Shown here: positions 28,448 to 36,286 of the stretch, piece by piece | How positions within the stretch are numbered: the first letter of the stretch is position 1 | Layout of the letters: every line of letters begins with the position of its first letter | Source: Bacteroidota bacterium | GTDB lineage: Bacteria; Bacteroidota; Bacteroidia; B-17B0; Aurantibacillaceae | Direction: 5' to 3' | DNA length: 64,000 nt | Assembly (NCBI GenBank): GCA_013697245.1 | Contig: JACCXH010000071.1 | Location: 87,145 to 151,144 of the forward strand | The notes under the pieces: generated by a model | What the model saw: the letters and a program-made list of their open reading frames with translations, nothing else | Database searches by the model: none | Told to the model about the DNA's origin: nothing | Translations under genes and position numbers: made by a program

Positions 28448-28603
28448 ATGGGTAATATTCTTTATACAGTAGCAGTAATTTTAGTAGTTGTTTGGGCAAT
28501 AGGTTTCTTAGGTTTCCACGCCGGAGGCATCATTCATATCTTATTAATAATAGCAGTAATTTCTATATTACTAAGACTTATTCAGGGCAATAAGCCTATT
28601 TAA
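28448..28603 (+). CDS. small membrane protein, lmo0937-like
   Basis: This 51-aa protein is almost entirely hydrophobic: ILYTVAVILVVVWAIGFLGFHAGG, then IIHILLIIAVISILLRLI. This matches the short lmo0937-type proteins with two helices and a central GFHAGG-like turn, which are widespread in Bacteroidota and often stress-linked. The open frame extends upstream to 28247, but that part has no family resemblance and the ATG at 28448 gives the expected size. Upstream AT-rich DNA (28183-28447) should hold its promoter; no perfect TAnnTTTG box was identified. Confidence 0.75.
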   Translation: MGNILYTVAVILVVVWAIGFLGFHAGGIIHILLIIAVISILLRLIQGNKPI

Positions 28604-28776
28604 GCAAATTTTTTGGAATAAATTAAACGCTTGTAAGGTTAGTTAAACTATGATAGTTTTATACTAATACGCCATAGTATTTTATTTTATTCACGATTTT
28701 TTGTGTTTGGTTCGACGTAATCTTATAAATAGATCTTGGTCTTTTTCTTGATACATAGCATTGTATAAAAAAATCT

Positions 28777-29607
28777 TTAAAACAAAGAAGTTTGAATAGC
28801 TTCTATTTTCGGATGTTTTATTTTTTCGGTAAAACTTTGGCTACCGGTAATCTCATAGATATCTGTTTCATTATCACGCGAGGCTATATAAATATTAGTT
28901 TTCCCGGCGTGTTTTAAAAACATTTCTTTCACGATTTTTGGGTCGTTATTATCTCTTGAAAGATGGGATAGAAAAACATGGCTCATAAATTCAGGTTTGT
29001 GTTTCACGAAAATTTCTAAAGCCTGAATGTTGGACAAATGGCCTTTGTCGCTACTAACGCGCTGTTTTAAATAATAAGGGTAATGCCCGCTCTCTAACAT
29101 TTCTACATCATAATTCGCTTCTAAAAAAACCGCATGGCATTGTTTAAAATTATTTACTACATGCTCGCAGGCCGATCCGATATCGGTTAACACACCAATG
29201 GTAACCCCATTTCCTGCAATTATAAAACTGTATGGGTCTGATGCGTCATGAAATTTAGGAAATGCCTTTACACTAAGTCCACCAATCGTAACTTCTTTAT
29301 ATGCGCTAAAGATCTTGTTTAGTTCTGGCATAAGATACAGGCCGCTTTGGTTTAAGGTGGCCGGAGTAATATATACAGGTATTTTAAACTTTCTTGATAA
29401 TACTTCAACACCTTTAATGTGATCTGAATGTTCGTGTGAAATAAAAATAGCTTTTACTTTTTCGATGTTTAGTCCAAGGCGTTTCATTCTTTTTTCCGTC
29501 TCGCGACAGGAGATCCCGGCATCTACTAATACAGCTTCCCGGCTATTACCAATGTAATAGCAATTACCATTACTACCAGAGTTAAGAGATGCAATAAAGA
29601 GTGACAT
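28777..29607 (-). CDS. MBL-fold metallo-hydrolase (WalJ/YycJ-like)
   Basis: This 276-aa protein has SGSNGNCYYIG and VLVDAGISCRE at the N-terminus and the metal motif HEHSDH at 58-63. A downstream FHDASDPYSF and an EANYD segment follow, as in the WalJ/YycJ subfamily of metallo-beta-lactamase-fold exonuclease-like proteins linked to cell-wall or DNA metabolism. No signal peptide is present, so it is cytoplasmic. It is monocistronic as far as visible. Confidence 0.87.
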   Translation of the reverse strand: MSLFIASLNSGSNGNCYYIGNSREAVLVDAGISCRETEKRMKRLGLNIEKVKAIFISHEHSDHIKGVEVLSRKFKIPVYITPATLNQSGLYLMPELNKIFSAYKEVTIGGLSVKAFPKFHDASDPYSFIIAGNGVTIGVLTDIGSACEHVVNNFKQCHAVFLEANYDVEMLESGHYPYYLKQRVSSDKGHLSNIQALEIFVKHKPEFMSHVFLSHLSRDNNDPKIVKEMFLKHAGKTNIYIASRDNETDIYEITGSQSFTEKIKHPKIEAIQTSLF

Positions 29608-29813
29608 AATTATTGTAAAGAAACCGAATTTAAAACAAAGAAACAGTGCCTTATTTAGAATTTATAAAAAACATATGAATGCTTTTTCATGATTTTGATA
29701 CATTTAAATTGTTAATTACCTGTTTAAATCATTTTGGTTAAAAACCGTTTCACAACATTGGGTTTACAAATAACAAAGGTTGTGGTAACAAAATGGTTTT
29801 ATCTTTATGTTGG

Positions 29814-29935
29814 TTATGGTTGTTCTATAATATAATTCCAACAAACCGACACCAAAGCCTTAGTAATGGTGGGATACGGTTCAAAAATTTGGTTATGGTT
29901 ATTAAAAAGCCGGGTTAACTACCCCGGCTTTTTTT
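29814..29935 (+). ncRNA. candidate small RNA ending in an intrinsic terminator
   Basis: A near-consensus promoter (TTG at 29780-29782, then TATCTTTA at 29800-29807, one mismatch to TAnnTTTG) lies about 100 nt upstream of a strong intrinsic terminator. The sequence between has no convincing reading frame. The start site is estimated from the promoter position. The RNA is inferred from promoter and terminator placement only. Confidence 0.3.
29907..29935 (+). terminator. strong intrinsic terminator
   Basis: An 8-bp stem (AAGCCGGG at 29907-29914, CCCGGCTT at 29923-29930, 8-nt loop) is followed directly by five T residues. No plus-strand coding gene ends just upstream, so it probably terminates a non-coding transcript. 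Confidence 0.75.
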
Positions 29936-29967
29936 GTAACCATTCTCGTTTTCTAGATTATATAATT

Positions 29968-30060
29968 ATGAAACAGATACTAATAGACGCGGTTACTTAC
30001 CTGAGTGTTGCTTTTCTTCTTTCATTAGCGTATGGTTTTATATTGTTGATCATGGATTAG
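29968..30060 (+). CDS. possible 30-aa single-helix membrane peptide
   Basis: A 30-codon frame starts at ATG 29968. Residues 10-28 are hydrophobic (TYLSVAFLLSLAYGFILLI), with a charged N-terminal segment and a final Met-Asp. It lies 33 nt after the terminator and has no recognisable neighbour or ribosome-binding site. The following sequence up to 30584 contains only an A/T-rich hairpin and a tRNA-end-like motif (listed separately). Coding is possible but unproven. Confidence 0.25.
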   Translation: MKQILIDAVTYLSVAFLLSLAYGFILLIMD

Positions 30061-30204
30061 AAAGTGTTTAAAATGTTTTTTGAAAAAAGATCCATTACAA
30101 AGATCAATAACCAAATTATCATAAAGTTCAAACATTAAATACAAAGTTCGATGGTATTTTGCGCAACATTTTTTGTTGATTTGGAAGATTTTTGACACGC
30201 ATTA

Positions 30205-30262
30205 AAATAAAAAAAGCCAACTTGCATTGACTTTTTTATTTGTTGTCATCCCGCTGAGATTT
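30205..30262 (-). repeat. tRNA-3'-end-like sequence with adjacent hairpin (possible attachment scar)
   Basis: Read on the minus strand, a sequence containing CAGCGGGAT (plus-strand ATCCCGCTG at 30248-30256) is followed by a T/A-rich hairpin (about 30205-30240). This is the order expected for the end of a tRNA plus its terminator. The T-arm-like part is too degenerate to fold as a tRNA. The same arrangement recurs at 39717-39800. No complete tRNA is present. Confidence 0.3.
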
Positions 30263-30584
30263 TTACCTATTTTACGTTTGAAATTGCAAAGTATGTTGAA
30301 TTAATAATTAACCAACTATTAGCTAGTATAGTTTAAATTTCTGGTTGAAACCTTTTAATGCGCTCGTTCATCCCTGATTAAATTTAAGAAGGTAATATAG
30401 AATTTGTATCGCTATTCCTATAAAAAGGGCTTAAAGCAAAAAGATTGGTTAAGTTATCCTTTGTTTAAGGAGGATCCGAGTTCAATATGAATTTTTAATT
30501 GCTTCTGACTAACCTGTGCTTACTTTAATTAACCGAAGAAAAAAGCATTATAAATCGTTTCCGGAACCCTCGTTAATTTTTTAT

Positions 30585-31196
30585 TTAGTGTCGCTTAAAA
30601 CTGCAAAACAAAAAATTCTGAATAGTATTAAATGGCGTAGCGTGGTCTTCAGATATACATTTAATCCTATCAAACTTAACTTCAAATCTTGCGCTCATCG
30701 AAGCTTCGTTGTATTGTTTTATTTCTAAACCACTACATTTTTTTGGGCCGTTTTCGGAAAATGTACCAAGAATTAAATACCCATCTTTATTAATAGCGTT
30801 TTCAGCTATTGAAACATATTTATACACTTTATCTTCGGAAGTAAGAAAATGAAATGCAGCTCTATCGTGCCAAAAATCAAATTTTACTTTTGGTTCAAAT
30901 TCTGTTATATCAGATACGATCCAATTTACTTGTGATGCTTTATCGCCCAAGCGTTTTTTTGCACGCTCAATAGCATTGGCTGAAATATCCAACACATAAA
31001 TGTTCTTATAACCTTTTTCTATCAGAGTATCAACAAAATGACTATCTCCGCCACCAACATCGATAATGTTTGCATTCAACGGTAAATCGAATAGCTCTAA
31101 AAAAGAGACCGAAGTTTTAGGATAGGATTGAAACCAACTTACTTCGTTTTCCCCCTTTGTGGCAAACACTTTTTCCCAATGATCTTTGTTTTCCAT
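30585..31196 (-). CDS. class I SAM-dependent methyltransferase
   Basis: This 203-aa protein starts with HWEKVFATKGENEVSWFQSYP, typical of a small methyltransferase group. Motif I is IIDVGGGDSHFVDTL, motif II IYVLDISANAIERAK, motif IV VSDITEF, then FWHDRAAFHFLT and GYLILGTFS. It may act on a small toxic or sulfur-containing compound, but the substrate is unknown. It lies at the left edge of the copper island and is divergent from it. Confidence 0.8.
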   Translation of the reverse strand: MENKDHWEKVFATKGENEVSWFQSYPKTSVSFLELFDLPLNANIIDVGGGDSHFVDTLIEKGYKNIYVLDISANAIERAKKRLGDKASQVNWIVSDITEFEPKVKFDFWHDRAAFHFLTSEDKVYKYVSIAENAINKDGYLILGTFSENGPKKCSGLEIKQYNEASMSARFEVKFDRIKCISEDHATPFNTIQNFLFCSFKRH

Positions 31197-31387
31197 ATTA
31201 GTTTATTATTAGTTTATACGAAAGGTATGAAATTTAGATTTAAAAGCTCTTACAATACTCTGAAAACTAATGATTTAAGCAATCCTAAAATAGATTTAGG
31301 AAACATGTGACCTATCCCTTTAATCATCAATTATATAGCTCACAGAATAGACTACAATTCTTAAAAATTTAATACAGACTTTATTTG

Positions 31388-31395
31388 TACCTTTG
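31388..31395 (+). promoter_or_regulatory. putative -7 promoter box for the copper island, very close to the start codon
   Basis: A perfect TAnnTTTG box (TACCTTTG) lies at 31388-31395, only 8 nt before the ATG at 31404. If used, the transcript would have a leader of a few bases or none. No good TTG -33 element is seen at the usual distance, so activation by a regulator would be needed. Confidence 0.35.
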
Positions 31396-31403
31396 TTTTA
31401 GCA

Positions 31404-31787
31404 ATGAAAAAGTCAAGTATTATATTCTTGTGTGTTTTTTACCTGTTTGTTTCTTCAGGTCTTGCTATGAATGTTCATTTTTGTGGTGGAAAATTAAAAA
31501 ACATTTCATTTTTTCAGGATGATGAAAAAGGATGTTGCGGTTCTAAAAAGAAAAGTATGGGTTGCTGCAAAAGCCATTCTTTGATTTACAAAATAAAAGA
31601 TAAGCACAATTCTGTTAACTTACTCAAAGCACCCCAAGTTAATTCTAAATTAGTTTTTTTAATTCCGTTTCAACTTACTTTTAATATTGGAAAAGAAGAT
31701 AAAGGATTTACATCTTCTTATCTTTTTGATCATCCCGTCTGGTACGACAATCCGATATACCTTAGATGTAGGGTATTAATCATCTGA
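31404..31787 (+). CDS. HYC_CC_PP-like Cys-rich secreted protein
   Basis: This 127-aa protein has a signal peptide (about 1-21), then MNVHFCGGKL, a pattern related to the HYC motif of HYC_CC_PP-type Bacteroidota proteins. Two cysteine pairs follow in GCCGSKKKSMGCCKSH, and a C-terminal hydrophobic LVFLIPFQLTF. In other genomes such proteins lie beside metal-efflux genes. Here it opens a run of copper-related genes, so periplasmic copper binding is a reasonable inference. The exact function is unknown. Confidence 0.7.
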   Translation: MKKSSIIFLCVFYLFVSSGLAMNVHFCGGKLKNISFFQDDEKGCCGSKKKSMGCCKSHSLIYKIKDKHNSVNLLKAPQVNSKLVFLIPFQLTFNIGKEDKGFTSSYLFDHPVWYDNPIYLRCRVLII

Positions 31788-31899
31788 TTTTATTTTTTCC
31801 CATTATCTCCCGGCTATACAATTAGTATCGGGACTTAATTATTTGTACCCAATCGTGTACTAAATTTCACTTATTAATTATTTTAAAAAACAACTAAAA

Positions 31900-32790
31900 A
31901 TGAAAAAATTATTATTATCAATAGGCGCTGCAACTCTAATTTCAGTTTCAGCATTTGCACAAATACCAAATTCAGGATTTGAAAACTGGACAACTGTTGG
32001 ATCATATACTAACCCTACAAGTTGGGGAACGATGAATAATGCTACCGCAACATATAGTATTTATACTTCTGCTGCTGGTACTCCAGGAAGCCCAGGATCG
32101 TATTATTTAAAACTAACCTCTAAAACAACTGGTACAACAGTAACAAATGGTATTGCAGTAAGTGGAGTAATAGATTCAGTTAACATGAAAGCAAAATCAG
32201 GATTTCCTTATAATATGCAACCCGTTAGTTTAACAGGAAAGTGGCAACACATGATTTATGGATCAAGTCAAGGATCGGTTAAAGCAATTCTTACAAAGTG
32301 GAATGTTGGATTAAGCAAGAGAGATACTATTGCCACTGCCGCTCAAACCCTTGCAGGAATGGCAATGTCTTGGGCTAATTTCACAATTAATTTTACTTAT
32401 TTAAGTGGAGCGATGCCTGACTCATGTATTATAGAATTAAAAGCAAGTGGCAGTAATCCTACTAATAATGATTACTTATGGGTTGACAATTTAGCTTTTG
32501 TAGGATCAGTTACAGGAATTCAAAAACAAGAATCATTTTTAAACGGTCTGGGTGTTTATCCAAATCCTTCAACCGAAAGTTTAAACATGAACCTTAACTT
32601 AAAATCCCAACAACAAATCACTATTGAATTAGTTGATATGAATGGGAAGTTAGTTCGCTCTAAAAACGTTGGTATTGTTCAGGGAGAATCAACTCAAACA
32701 ATAAATGTAGCAGGTCTTGCAAAGGGATGTTATTCAATAAAAGTAATTGGCGAGCAAGCAATTGAAATAAGAAAAATAGTAATCGAATAA
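31900..32790 (+). CDS. T9SS-sorted secreted protein with N-terminal beta-sandwich
   Basis: This 296-aa protein has a signal peptide (about 1-21, ending AFAQ). A ~190-residue domain starts IPNSGFENWTTVGSYTNPTSWGT, resembling carbohydrate-binding or PCMD-like beta-sandwiches often found in T9SS cargo. It ends with a type A sorting domain starting LGVYPNPSTESL and finishing in KIVIE. It should be exported by the T9SS and be surface-attached or released. It lies between the Cys-rich protein and a T9SS multicopper oxidase, 40 nt from the latter. Its role there is unknown. Confidence 0.78.
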   Translation: MKKLLLSIGAATLISVSAFAQIPNSGFENWTTVGSYTNPTSWGTMNNATATYSIYTSAAGTPGSPGSYYLKLTSKTTGTTVTNGIAVSGVIDSVNMKAKSGFPYNMQPVSLTGKWQHMIYGSSQGSVKAILTKWNVGLSKRDTIATAAQTLAGMAMSWANFTINFTYLSGAMPDSCIIELKASGSNPTNNDYLWVDNLAFVGSVTGIQKQESFLNGLGVYPNPSTESLNMNLNLKSQQQITIELVDMNGKLVRSKNVGIVQGESTQTINVAGLAKGCYSIKVIGEQAIEIRKIVIE

Positions 32791-32830
32791 TTAAAATTTT
32801 CTGTTTTTAGTTGACATATAAAATATAAAC

Positions 32831-34543
32831 ATGAAAAAAAATATCATAATGAGTTTTGTTGCATTAACCTATTTGGTTAATGCACAAACTCAATTGTTTA
32901 TTCCCGATACACTTGTTGGCCCAAATTATTCTTTGAATATGCATAAGGACAGTGTTCAGTTTTTTCCAACAGGAAAAAAATCAAACACCTATGCATATAA
33001 CTTATATAAATACTTAGGGCCAACACTTATTTTTAATAAGGGAAGTAACGTGAGCATTACAATGAATAACCAAATTGGCGATACAACAACTGTTCATTGG
33101 CACGGCATCCACCTTCCTTCAAAGTGGGACGGTGGACCACACACGCCAATACTACCGAACGCAGTTTGGAATCCTCAGTTTACCGTAATGGATAATGCCG
33201 CAACTTATTGGTATCATCCTCACATGCACCAAAAAACTGCTTTACAGGCTATTAAGGGTGCAGCAGGTTTAATTATTGTTCGCGATGCAATTGAGTCAGC
33301 TTTAATGTTACCAAGAAAATATGGCGTGGATGATTTCCCTTTAATTATCCAATGCCAACAATACAATTCTATAAATCAAGCAATGCCACTTGGTATGCAG
33401 GATAGTACAATTTTGGTGAATGGTGCAAGAGCAAATTATGGTTATACCGTAAATGCAAATATGCCGGCACAGGTTGTAAGGATGAGAATTTTAAATGCTT
33501 CCGGCGAGCGTTCGTTTAATTTTGGATTCAGCGGCAATAAACAATTTTATCAAATCGCCTCTGATGGTGGGTTATTGAACACACCAAATCTTACAACAAG
33601 AATTCGTTTAGCACCGGGCGAAAGAGCTGAAATACTTTTAAACCTAACAGGTATGAACGGGCAAACGCTTTATCTAATGAGCCACGCCTCAGAACTTCCA
33701 ATGGGCATTCAAGGCGGGCCAACGATGCCTATGCCTTCTTGGGCAACTCCAATGGACAGTCCGTTAAATGGCACTGATTTTAATATTCTCAAAATTACCG
33801 TCATTCCTCAAACTACTAATCCTATAACAACTATTCCTTCCACACTTACAAACAATGTTCCTTATACTATTGGACAAGCAAACGTAACAAGAACAATTCG
33901 TTTCACTGCAGATAGCGCAATGGTAATGGATGGGCCATTTTATTTTAATGATAGTACTTTTGATATGATGCGCGTAGATTATCAAATTCCGATTAATAAC
34001 ATTGAAGTTTGGAAGTTGGTAAATGAAACAATGGTCGCTCATCCATTTCATATTCACGATGTGCAGTTTTATGTGATCGATAGAAATGGAAATCCTCCTG
34101 GGCCTGAAGAAAAAGGAAGAAAAGATGTGGTGTTAGTTCCTCCCGGTGACTCATTGATGTTCATTACAAAGTTTGAAGATTTTACAGATTCTGTAATTCC
34201 ATACATGTATCATTGCCATATTTTAATGCACGAAGATGATGGTATGATGGGGCAATTCATGGTGAGATCAAATCTTACGGGTATAAAAGAAACCAAACTA
34301 GATAACGGAATAGTGAGTATTTATCCGAACCCTGCACAAAATTCAATCATAGTGGATTTGAAAGAAAGCGGTAATTCAACTTTTGATATAACCGTACACG
34401 ATTTGTTAGGAGAAATAATTTATTCCGAAAAAAGAGTAAACAATAAACTAATTATTAACTCTTCGCAATGGCAAAGCGGTTTATATATTATCTCATTGCA
34501 ACAAGATAACAAAAGCATTAATAATAAAATTATTATAGAATGA
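32831..34543 (+). CDS. T9SS-sorted multicopper oxidase
   Basis: This 570-aa protein has a signal peptide (about 1-18). Three cupredoxin domains follow, holding all four copper motifs: HWHGIHL at 89-95, YHPHMH at 128-133, HPFHIH at 404-409, and HCHILMHEDDGM at 461-472 (type 1 and trinuclear sites). A type A sorting domain follows (about 487-570, SIYPNPAQNS). It is therefore a laccase/CueO-like oxidase sent to the cell surface by the T9SS, where it may oxidise Cu(I) to the less toxic Cu(II). It overlaps the next gene by 4 nt (ATGA). Confidence 0.88.
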   Translation: MKKNIIMSFVALTYLVNAQTQLFIPDTLVGPNYSLNMHKDSVQFFPTGKKSNTYAYNLYKYLGPTLIFNKGSNVSITMNNQIGDTTTVHWHGIHLPSKWDGGPHTPILPNAVWNPQFTVMDNAATYWYHPHMHQKTALQAIKGAAGLIIVRDAIESALMLPRKYGVDDFPLIIQCQQYNSINQAMPLGMQDSTILVNGARANYGYTVNANMPAQVVRMRILNASGERSFNFGFSGNKQFYQIASDGGLLNTPNLTTRIRLAPGERAEILLNLTGMNGQTLYLMSHASELPMGIQGGPTMPMPSWATPMDSPLNGTDFNILKITVIPQTTNPITTIPSTLTNNVPYTIGQANVTRTIRFTADSAMVMDGPFYFNDSTFDMMRVDYQIPINNIEVWKLVNETMVAHPFHIHDVQFYVIDRNGNPPGPEEKGRKDVVLVPPGDSLMFITKFEDFTDSVIPYMYHCHILMHEDDGMMGQFMVRSNLTGIKETKLDNGIVSIYPNPAQNSIIVDLKESGNSTFDITVHDLLGEIIYSEKRVNNKLIINSSQWQSGLYIISLQQDNKSINNKIIIE

Positions 34544-34887
34544 AAATAGAAAAAGTAATGGGAGTTCCTCTATTGTTTGCAATAGTAGTACTTCTAAACG
34601 GATGTGGAAATTCTAACTCGAATTCCAAAGTAGAATTTAAGGTCTGGGGAAACTGTGGAATGTGCGAAGAAACGATTGAAGGTTCTTTAAAAGTTGACGG
34701 AATTTCTGACGCTGAATGGGATAAAGACACGAAGTTAATGAAGGTATCCTTTGATAGTACGAAAATAAGTCTTGATCAAATTCAAAAAAAGATCGCCGAT
34801 GTAGGATATGACAATGATAAATACAAAGCGGATGATTCTGCTTATAACAAGTTGCATGAATGTTGCCAATACGAAAGAAAACAATAA
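34540..34887 (+). CDS. HMA-domain lipoprotein with C-terminal CC motif
   Basis: This 115-aa lipoprotein has a signal ending LLNGC (Cys22). The mature part is one heavy-metal-associated domain with metal motif CGMC (C39, C42) in GNCGMCEETIE, and a ferredoxin-like repeat ending VGYDNDKYKADD. After the domain comes an extra AYNKLHECCQYERK with adjacent cysteines (108-109), shared with the protein at 36287-37132. It probably binds Cu(I) in the periplasm near the outer membrane. Translation is coupled to the oxidase by a 4-nt overlap. Confidence 0.82.
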   Translation: MKIEKVMGVPLLFAIVVLLNGCGNSNSNSKVEFKVWGNCGMCEETIEGSLKVDGISDAEWDKDTKLMKVSFDSTKISLDQIQKKIADVGYDNDKYKADDSAYNKLHECCQYERKQ

Positions 34888-34903
34888 GTATTTTATTTAA
34901 AAC

Positions 34904-35467
34904 ATGAAATTCGCAATAAAAAATATGGTTTGTTCTCGGTGTATCATGACCGTAAAATCAATCTTCGAGAAGCACAAGCTAAAACCGATTAATATTGCGT
35001 TAGGGGAAGTAACTTTAAAAGAAGGCCATATTCCTAGTAACAAAATGGTTTTCTTGAATAAAGATCTTAGAAATATTGGTTTTGAATTAATTGATGATAA
35101 GAAAGGGAAAATTATCGAGAAAATTAAAAATTTAATTATCGAACGGGTACATCATTCAGAAGATATACTCAAAACAAACCTTTCTTATTTTCTTGCGGAT
35201 AAACTGAAGCTTGAATATAATTACCTTAGTAACCTATTTTCGGAAGTAGAAGGAACTACTATTGAAAAGTATTTCATCATGCAGAAAACAGAAAGAGTAA
35301 AAGAATTACTAGTTTATAATGAACTTTCTCTTTCTGAAATAGCAGATAAGTTAAATTATAGCAGTGTGGCTTATCTCTCAAGCCAATTCAAAAAGGTTAC
35401 AGGACTAACACCTTCCTATTTTAAATCTTTGAAGGAGAATAAGCGTCGCAATATAGAGGAACTGTAA
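34904..35467 (+). CDS. AraC-family regulator with N-terminal HMA-like CxxC segment
   Basis: This 187-aa protein has an N-terminal part (about 1-65) that reads like a small HMA-type domain: KNMVCSRCIMTVK with C10 and C13 in place of the usual GMTCxxC, then INIALGEVTLKE and a DLRNIGFELID helix. Residues about 95-180 form the AraC double helix-turn-helix (LSLSEIADKLNYSSVAYLSSQFKKVTGLTPSYFK). No other ligand domain is present. The inference is that metal binding at C10/C13 controls DNA binding at the copper island. It lies 16 nt after the HMA lipoprotein gene and precedes a second promoter. Confidence 0.85.
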   Translation: MKFAIKNMVCSRCIMTVKSIFEKHKLKPINIALGEVTLKEGHIPSNKMVFLNKDLRNIGFELIDDKKGKIIEKIKNLIIERVHHSEDILKTNLSYFLADKLKLEYNYLSNLFSEVEGTTIEKYFIMQKTERVKELLVYNELSLSEIADKLNYSSVAYLSSQFKKVTGLTPSYFKSLKENKRRNIEEL

Positions 35468-35498
35468 ATATCATAAATCATTATAAAAATACCATAAG

Positions 35499-35527
35499 CT
35501 TTCAACGGAATTCATGCTGTAATTTTG
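35499..35527 (+). promoter_or_regulatory. putative promoter for the HMA-MauE/DUF3347/oxidase genes
   Basis: A perfect TAnnTTTG box (TAATTTTG) lies at 35520-35527, with TTTC about 18 nt upstream near 35499-35502 as a weak -33 element. Transcription would begin shortly before the ATG at 35540. It also argues against the upstream TTG at 35525 being the start codon, since that TTG is inside the box. Confidence 0.45.
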
Positions 35528-35539
35528 TATAATAAAAAT

Positions 35540-36268
35540 ATGATTATGACACATACATACAAAATTACAGGAATGACTTGCAGTAGCTGTGAAGCTAAAG
35601 TTAAAAGCAGTTTACTTTCATTACCCGATGTAAATTCAGTGGAAGTTTCAAAAGATAATAACTCGGCGACAATTACAATGGAGAAACACATTGGATTAAA
35701 TTCTTTACAGGAAGCATTAGGAGGCGCAAATAGTAAATACAAAATTTCTGCGCCAAACCATAACGAGATCGCTGAACAGACTAAAGGTTGGTTAGAGACC
35801 TACAAGCCAATTCTACTTATTTTCAGCTTCATTACCATTATTTCTTTTTTAATTCAATTAGAGAATGAAGGTTTTAATTGGATGCAATGGATGCGGCACT
35901 TTATGGCGGGTTTCTTTTTGGTGTTTTCTTTTTTCAAATTACTAAATTTAAAGGGATTTGCCGAGAGTTATGCTATGTACGATATAGTGGCAAAAAAAAT
36001 TAAAGGCTGGGGATTCATCTATGCATTTGTTGAATTGGGCCTGGGATTAGCATATCTTACCAACTATGAACCTTTAATTATTAATTACGTTACTATTTTA
36101 GTAATGGGTGTAAGCATTATTGGCGTATTAAAGAGCGTCTTAAGCAAGCAAAAAATAAAATGTGCCTGTTTAGGTGACGTATTTAATTTACCAATGAGTA
36201 CAATAACAATAATAGAAGATGCTTTAATGATAGCAATGAGCGCATTAATGATTATAAAAATGATATAA
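35540..36268 (+). CDS. HMA domain fused to MauE/DoxX-like membrane domain
   Basis: From ATG 35540 the protein is 242 aa. Residues 5-70 form a heavy-metal-associated domain with GMTCSSC (C14, C17). After a linker, four hydrophobic helices (about 90-106, 119-136, 156-175, 182-203) lead to a CACLGD motif (C208, C210), the position and form of the redox-type CxCxG motif of MauE/DoxX-like membrane proteins. It probably sits in the inner membrane with the HMA domain in the cytoplasm (no signal peptide), and may move copper or electrons across the membrane. The fusion suggests copper handling. Confidence 0.8.
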   Translation: MIMTHTYKITGMTCSSCEAKVKSSLLSLPDVNSVEVSKDNNSATITMEKHIGLNSLQEALGGANSKYKISAPNHNEIAEQTKGWLETYKPILLIFSFITIISFLIQLENEGFNWMQWMRHFMAGFFLVFSFFKLLNLKGFAESYAMYDIVAKKIKGWGFIYAFVELGLGLAYLTNYEPLIINYVTILVMGVSIIGVLKSVLSKQKIKCACLGDVFNLPMSTITIIEDALMIAMSALMIIKMI

Positions 36269-36286
36269 TAACCAATAAACAGAACA

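Noticed and set aside
30516..30728. Plus-strand frame opposite the methyltransferase gene
   Set aside because: It overlaps the 3' end of a well-supported minus-strand methyltransferase and has no family features.
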